59,874 nt of DNA, from NCBI RefSeq assembly GCF_006861675.1, contig NZ_SGJB01000017.1, positions 1 through 59,874 of the forward strand, written 5' to 3'. Both the position numbers and the translations under genes were made by a program. Under the pieces are notes generated by a model that ran no database searches, had not been told where the DNA came from, and saw only the letters and a list, made by a program, of their open reading frames with translations. Shown piece by piece: positions 54,748 through 59,874 of this stretch; the first letter of the stretch is position 1, and every line of letters begins with the position of its first letter. Source of the DNA: Peptacetobacter hominis (GTDB lineage Bacteria > Bacillota > Clostridia > Peptostreptococcales > Peptostreptococcaceae).

Positions 54748-55746
54748 ATGAATACAGATAAAGAAAAGATTATACTTGAAGTGGAAAATCTGAAAAAATA
54801 TTATCCAATAAGGAAAAAAGCATTCGGCAAAACGGAAGAATATGTAAAATCTGTAGACGGAATCAGCTTTTCTGTAAAGGAAAATACTATACTGGGAGTA
54901 GTAGGAGAATCGGGCTGTGGAAAATCTACTATGGGAAAAGCAATACTGAATCTTATAGAACCCACAGATGGAAGAGTAATATATAACGGAAAAATAATAT
55001 ACAGCAATGACAAAAAAGAGTGTATATCAAAATCCGAGATGACAAAACTCAGAGGCGAAATGCAGATGATATTTCAGGATCCATATGCAAGTCTTGATCC
55101 AAGAAAAAGTATAGAAAGTATAGTATCAGAAGGAATAAAAAAACACAGAAATCTCACAAAAGATGAAATAAGAGAAAAAGCAGCAGAAATACTGGAGTTG
55201 TGTGGAATGGACAGAGCATGTATGGTAAGATATCCGCATGAATTCAGTGGTGGTCAAAGACAGAGAATAGGTATAGCAAGATCTCTTGCCATAAATCCAA
55301 AATTTGTAGTCTGCGATGAACCGACTGCGGCACTTGATGTATCGATACAGTCTCAGATACTTAATCTTATGCTGGATCTGAAGGAAAAAATGGGACTTAC
55401 ATATATTTTTATATCTCACAACTTTAATGTAGTTAAATCATTCTGTGATGAAATAGCTGTAATGTATCTGGGGAAAATAGTTGAATATGGACCAGCTGAA
55501 AAAATTTATAAAAATCCTAAGCATCCTTATACTCAGGCGCTTATATCTTCAGTTCCAAGAAATTCACCGGATGAAAAGAAAGAAAGAATAAGATTGACAG
55601 GAAGTATACCAAGCGCAGTAGAAATTCCTGCAGGATGTAGATTCAGTACAAGATGTCCATATGTATCTGATATATGTAGACAAAAAGAACCTGAAGGAAT
55701 GAATTTGGATAATGATAGAACGGTATACTGTCATTTGTACAAATAA
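54748..55746 (+). CDS. oligopeptide ABC ATPase (OppF/DppF-like)
   Basis: A 332-residue ATPase. Walker A GESGCGKST, signature FSGGQRQRIGIARSLAI, Walker B FVVCDEPTAALDV and switch His ISHNFNVV are present. The C-terminal Cys motif GCRFSTRCPYVSDIC resembles that of OppD. AGGAGG precedes the ATG. It ends the five-gene operon and works as a heterodimer with the OppD-like ATPase. Confidence 0.93.
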   Translation: MNTDKEKIILEVENLKKYYPIRKKAFGKTEEYVKSVDGISFSVKENTILGVVGESGCGKSTMGKAILNLIEPTDGRVIYNGKIIYSNDKKECISKSEMTKLRGEMQMIFQDPYASLDPRKSIESIVSEGIKKHRNLTKDEIREKAAEILELCGMDRACMVRYPHEFSGGQRQRIGIARSLAINPKFVVCDEPTAALDVSIQSQILNLMLDLKEKMGLTYIFISHNFNVVKSFCDEIAVMYLGKIVEYGPAEKIYKNPKHPYTQALISSVPRNSPDEKKERIRLTGSIPSAVEIPAGCRFSTRCPYVSDICRQKEPEGMNLDNDRTVYCHLYK

Positions 55747-56016
55747 ACTATAGAAAATAAAAATAATATTGATGTGGAAGATAAAATATACTGATAAATA
55801 AAAAGCTTAAACATCCATATATTCTATAATTGAAATACATAAAAACAGTGGGAAATTAATCTCGCTGTTTTTTTATGTAAAGCATAGGTTAAAAATAAAT
55901 TTACCACTTCTACTTGAGATTCAAAAAGAGTAAAATTAATACAGTAAGATATATTCAAATAGATTGGATAAAATTTAATTTTTATGTCGAATTATGCAAC
56001 TTTACACACGTTTTTG
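55747..56016. other. intergenic region with a terminator
   Basis: Between the opp operon and the pfkA promoter. AAACAGTG (55844-55851) pairs with CGCTGTTT around a GGAAATTAATCT loop and is followed by a T run, an intrinsic terminator at about 55844-55877. No other structure was recognised. Confidence 0.75.
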
Positions 56017-56112
56017 TGATATAATAACACAAAATGGACTTTTAACTAAGGACATTTTAATTTTTTAACCGACGTGGGATAAAAAATACATATAGGGACG
56101 TGGAACGTCCTA
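56017..56112 (+). promoter_or_regulatory. pfkA promoter (extended -10) and leader hairpin
   Basis: TGATATAAT at 56017-56025 is an extended -10 with no good -35. The message would begin near 56032. ATAGGGACGT (56091-56100) can pair with ACGTCCTAT (56104-56112) with one bulge, a hairpin in the pfkA leader with no U-tract; it may protect the 5' end or be regulatory. Confidence 0.45.
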
Positions 56113-56159
56113 TAAAAATGACATAATCTATAATGACAACAAAATTAAAGCATATATAA

Positions 56160-57155
<996 letters not shown>

Positions 57156-57212
57156 TAATTATTTAGTAATACTGGATAATACTTGTTTTAAATATACAGG
57201 AGGAAAGCAAAT

Positions 57213-58973
57213 ATGTTAAGTTGCATGAAAAAAACAAAAATAGTATGTACACTTGGTCCTGCTTCACAGAGTGAAGAGACTTTAACAGAACTTATGGAAA
57301 ATGGATTAAACGTATGCAGATTCAACTTCTCACACGGTTCTCATGAAGAGCACAAGGGAAGAATGGATATGGTTAAAAAAGTAAGAGAAAAACTTAATAA
57401 ACCAGTCGCAATACTTCTTGATACAAAAGGTCCTGAAATAAGAACAGGAAACTTTGCAGATCCAGAGGTTCTATTAGAAGAGGGTGCAGACTTTACAATA
57501 ACAATGGACGAAGTAGTTGGTACAAAAGAAATATGTACAGTAAGCTACAAAGGTCTTGCAGATGACGTAAAAGCAGGAGATACAATACTTATAGATGACG
57601 GTCTTGTAGGACTTAGAGTTGTATCTGTTGAAGGTGCTGAAATAAAATGTAAGGTTGAAAACTCAGGAATAGTTAAAAACCACAAGGGTGTAAACGTACC
57701 TGGTGTAAAAATAAACCTTCCAGCACTTACTCCAAAAGACGTATCTGATATAGAATTCGGTATAAAAGAAGGAATAGACTTTATAGCAGCATCTTTCGTA
57801 AGAAAGGCTTCAGACGTACTTGCTATAAGAGAAGTTCTTGAAAGAAACAACGCAGAAGACGTAATGATAATATCTAAAATAGAAAACCAGGAAGGTGTTG
57901 AAAATATAGACGAAATCCTTCAGGTTTCAGATGGTATAATGGTTGCCAGAGGTGACCTTGGTGTTGAAATACCAACAGAAGAAATACCAATAGTTCAGAA
58001 AATGATAATAAGAAAATGTAACGAGCTTGCAAAACCTGTAATAACAGCTACTCAGATGCTTGACTCTATGATAAGAAACCCAAGACCTACAAGAGCTGAG
58101 GTTACAGACGTTGCAAACGCAATATACGATGGAACAGATGCAATAATGCTTTCTGGAGAAACAGCAGCAGGAAAATACCCTGTAGAAGCTGTAAAAGTAA
58201 TGTCAAGAATAGCATACAGAACAGAGCAGACTCTTGACTACGCAAGAATACTTAAAGCAAAAGGTAAAAACAACTCAACAGTAACAGACGCAATAAGCCA
58301 CGCTACTTGTACAACAGCTGTTGACCTTAATGCATCAGCAATAATAACATCAACTTCTTCAGGACATACTGCAAAAATGGTTTCTAAATTCAGACCACAG
58401 TCTCCAATAATAGCAGCAACTCACAACGAAGGAGTAATGAAAAAACTTGCACTTACTTGGGGTGTATATCCAATAAAAGCTGATTCAGCAGGAAACACTG
58501 ATGAAGTAATAGAAAAATCTATAAAAGCAGCTACAGAAGCAGGATACGTAAACAACGGAGAACTTGTTGTAATAACAGCAGGTGTACCAGTTGGAGTAAG
58601 CGGAACAACAAACCTTATAAAAGTTCACGTAATAAGCGAAGTTTTAGGAAATGGTGTTGGAATCGGTGGAGTAACTGTTGAAGGTAGAGCAAGAGTAGCT
58701 GATGAAAACGGAAAAATAGAAAACTTCAAAAAAGGTGATATAATAGTTGCAACAAACACAGACAAGGATATGAACGTGTATATAGAAGATGCAGCCGCTA
58801 TAGTAACTGAATTTGGAGGAATGACTTCTCATGCAGCTATAGTAGGACTTAATATGAATACTCCTGTAGTAGTATCAGTAGCAGGAATAACAAAAAATGT
58901 TAAAGATGGAGATATGATAACTGTTGATTCAAAAGCAGGTATAATATACAAAGGGTCTTCAAGAGTTCTTTAA
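57213..58973 (+). CDS. pyk: pyruvate kinase with C-terminal PEP-utilising-like domain
   Basis: A 586-residue pyruvate kinase. KIVCTLGPAS and RFNFSHGSHEEH are at the N-terminus, MVARGDLGVEIP and the MLSGETAAGKYP motif in the core. The C-terminal 110 residues form the extra PEP-utilising-enzyme-like domain with GGMTSHAAIV, common in Firmicute Pyk; the phosphohistidine His of the family is present in TSHAA. AGGAGG precedes the ATG by nine bases. It makes pyruvate and ATP at the end of glycolysis, and a strong terminator follows. Confidence 0.97.
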   Translation: MLSCMKKTKIVCTLGPASQSEETLTELMENGLNVCRFNFSHGSHEEHKGRMDMVKKVREKLNKPVAILLDTKGPEIRTGNFADPEVLLEEGADFTITMDEVVGTKEICTVSYKGLADDVKAGDTILIDDGLVGLRVVSVEGAEIKCKVENSGIVKNHKGVNVPGVKINLPALTPKDVSDIEFGIKEGIDFIAASFVRKASDVLAIREVLERNNAEDVMIISKIENQEGVENIDEILQVSDGIMVARGDLGVEIPTEEIPIVQKMIIRKCNELAKPVITATQMLDSMIRNPRPTRAEVTDVANAIYDGTDAIMLSGETAAGKYPVEAVKVMSRIAYRTEQTLDYARILKAKGKNNSTVTDAISHATCTTAVDLNASAIITSTSSGHTAKMVSKFRPQSPIIAATHNEGVMKKLALTWGVYPIKADSAGNTDEVIEKSIKAATEAGYVNNGELVVITAGVPVGVSGTTNLIKVHVISEVLGNGVGIGGVTVEGRARVADENGKIENFKKGDIIVATNTDKDMNVYIEDAAAIVTEFGGMTSHAAIVGLNMNTPVVVSVAGITKNVKDGDMITVDSKAGIIYKGSSRVL

Positions 58974-58986
58974 TCAATAAAAATAT

Positions 58987-59034
58987 AAAGGCTGTCGTAT
59001 AAACACTTATATAGTGTTTTGCGACAGCCTTTTT
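58987..59034 (+). terminator. terminator after pyk
   Basis: AAAGGCTGTCG pairs with CGACAGCCTTT; an inner ACACTATATAGTGT-like stem is present, and the hairpin ends in TTTTTG. Confidence 0.92.
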
Positions 59035-59104
59035 GTTATATAAGAAAGTATAGACTCTATATAAAGATAGAAAATAAATAGTAGATGTGATATAATCAAT
59101 GTAT

Positions 59105-59130
59105 AAAAAGGAACCACGACAAGTGGCTCA
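59105..59130 (-). terminator. minus-strand terminator facing pyk
   Basis: GAGCCAC and GTGGTTC pair on the minus strand around TTGTC, then CCTTTTT follows. It would end transcription leaving the insertion sequence or an older minus-strand gene there. A frame open from the IS end closes at TGA at 59128-59130 and could be the tail of an interrupted gene. Confidence 0.7.
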
Positions 59131-59235
59131 CGAAGAAATAAAATTAATCTTCTTTTTTAGAAGAAGTTTTACCACTCTTACGGTCGCCAAACTTTGAACT
59201 TAACCCAAAAAGTTAGACATGGAGTGGTACATATT

Positions 59236-59874
59236 TTAAGACACGGACTGAATCCTGTATTCAACAGGACTCAGTCCTTTTAATTTTGATTTAATCCTTT
59301 TATTATTATAATATAATATATATTCATCTAATCTACTAATAAACTCATCAACATTTGAGAAATCTTCGATATAAACAAATTCTGATTTTAAAATTGCAAA
59401 AAAATTCTCCATTATAGAATTATCTAAACAATTTCCTTTTCTAGACATGCTTTGTCTTATTCCCTTTTCTTTTAATAAATGCTGGTATCTCTTATGTTGA
59501 TACTGCCAACCTTGATCGGAATGTAAAACTGCATTAGAGCCGTTAGGCATTATCTTAAATAAAAAATTTAACATATTTAAAACTTGATTGAAATCAGGAT
59601 TTCTACTTACATCATACGCTATTATTTCACTATTAAACATGTCCAAAACAGGAGATAAATATATTTTTTCTCCACAGATGTTTATCTGTGTAATATCAGT
59701 TGCAAGTTTTTGTAATGGTTTGCATGCTTCAAATTTTCGATTTATCAAATTTGGAGCCACTTTTCCAATATTACCTTTGTATGAACGGTATTTTTTTGGA
59801 CGAACAATACTTTTCAATCCCATTTCTTTCATTAATTTATAAACTGTTTTATGATTTATTTGAAATCCCTTTTT
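59236..59874 (-). CDS. IS3-family transposase OrfB, 5' part outside window
   Basis: An rve-type DDE transposase, 212 codons visible. The reading frame stays open to the window edge (KKGFQINHKTVYKLMKEMG), so the start is missing. DDE residues are seen: the first Asp in LATDITQ, the second in LHSDQGWQYQ, and the Glu in DNSIMENFFAILKSE. IS150-like OrfB is usually made by frameshifting with OrfA; OrfA is not seen here. The C-terminus (YNNKRIKSKLKGLSPVEYR) is complete and the protein looks intact. Confidence 0.93.
   Translation of the reverse strand, partial: KKGFQINHKTVYKLMKEMGLKSIVRPKKYRSYKGNIGKVAPNLINRKFEACKPLQKLATDITQINICGEKIYLSPVLDMFNSEIIAYDVSRNPDFNQVLNMLNFLFKIMPNGSNAVLHSDQGWQYQHKRYQHLLKEKGIRQSMSRKGNCLDNSIMENFFAILKSEFVYIEDFSNVDEFISRLDEYILYYNNKRIKSKLKGLSPVEYRIQSVS
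59245..59277 (+). terminator. plus-strand hairpin terminator inside the IS end
   Basis: GGACTGAATCCTGT (59245-59258) pairs with ACAGGACTCAGTCC (59264-59277) with one mismatch, followed by TTTTAATTTT on the plus strand. It lies in the 3' coding end of the transposase and can stop readthrough from pyk into antisense of the transposase. Confidence 0.7.

Larger units (their letters stand above)
59197..59874 (-). mobile_element. IS3-family insertion sequence (IS150-like), partial
   Basis: The element end at 59197 reads TGAACTTAACCCAAAAAGTTAGAC, with the ACCCAAAAAGTTAGAC-type terminus of IS150-like IS3 elements. It contains an OrfB transposase on the minus strand and runs off the window. The left end, OrfA and target duplication are outside, so full structure cannot be told. 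Confidence 0.85.

Overview
The window is AT-rich Firmicutes DNA, most likely from an anaerobic member of Clostridia such as Peptostreptococcaceae. This rests on the gene set (hprK, rapZ, yvcK, whiA, a single DnaE with an N-terminal PHP domain, a Crp/Fnr regulator with ferredoxin-type proteins) and on codon habits: ATA for Ile, AGA for Arg, and CTT and CAG in the core genes. The genus is an inference; no search was run.

Layout. 1-260: the 3' end of a 23S rRNA gene and a complete 5S rRNA gene. 315-3293: a redox cassette (Crp/Fnr regulator, 2[4Fe-4S] ferredoxin, NapH-like membrane Fe-S protein, CcdA-TlpA fusion). 3397-5641: a YcxB-like membrane protein and a POT-family peptide transporter. 5817-10731: a RiPP-type peptide island (Cys-rich precursor, Ser-less acyl-carrier-like protein, P-loop-like maturation protein, radical SAM/SPASM maturase) with a divergent ABC exporter. 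10850-16977: a siderophore uptake operon with an MFS gene, a Fur-box-like site and a divergent AraC regulator. 17021-22387: purine and ribose salvage (ade, rbsK), an opine-dehydrogenase-like enzyme and a PepV-like dipeptidase. 22589-31550: uvrB, uvrA, a macro-like/DUF4145-like protein, uvrC, hprK. 31827-40625: murB, a PHP phosphoesterase, rapZ, yvcK, a Nudix hydrolase, whiA, dnaE. 40660-55877: an accessory block between dnaE and pfkA holding a DMT transporter, a potassium-channel-like protein, a MazG-like pyrophosphatase, a MetNIQ-like importer with a DUF169 protein, a methionine T-box with metY and metA, and an oligopeptide ABC operon. 56187-58973: pfkA and pyk. 59197-end: part of an IS3-family insertion sequence.

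How the genes work together. HprK, PfkA and Pyk are the glycolysis and carbon-control axis. UvrA, UvrB and UvrC form the excision repair system. MurB, RapZ, YvcK and WhiA link wall precursor synthesis to cell status. The T-box senses uncharged tRNA-Met and controls homoserine acylation and direct sulfhydrylation. Several peptide systems (POT carrier, Opp ABC, PepV) suggest growth on peptides.

The strongest candidate for a little-described system is the island at 5817-10731. Its Gln and Leu codons (CAA, TTA) differ sharply from the core genes. Its two divergent transcription units share an 18-bp inverted promoter core. Its gene set agrees with the Cys-rich peptide maturation systems that I recall from clostridial protein-family models, but no product is known to me.
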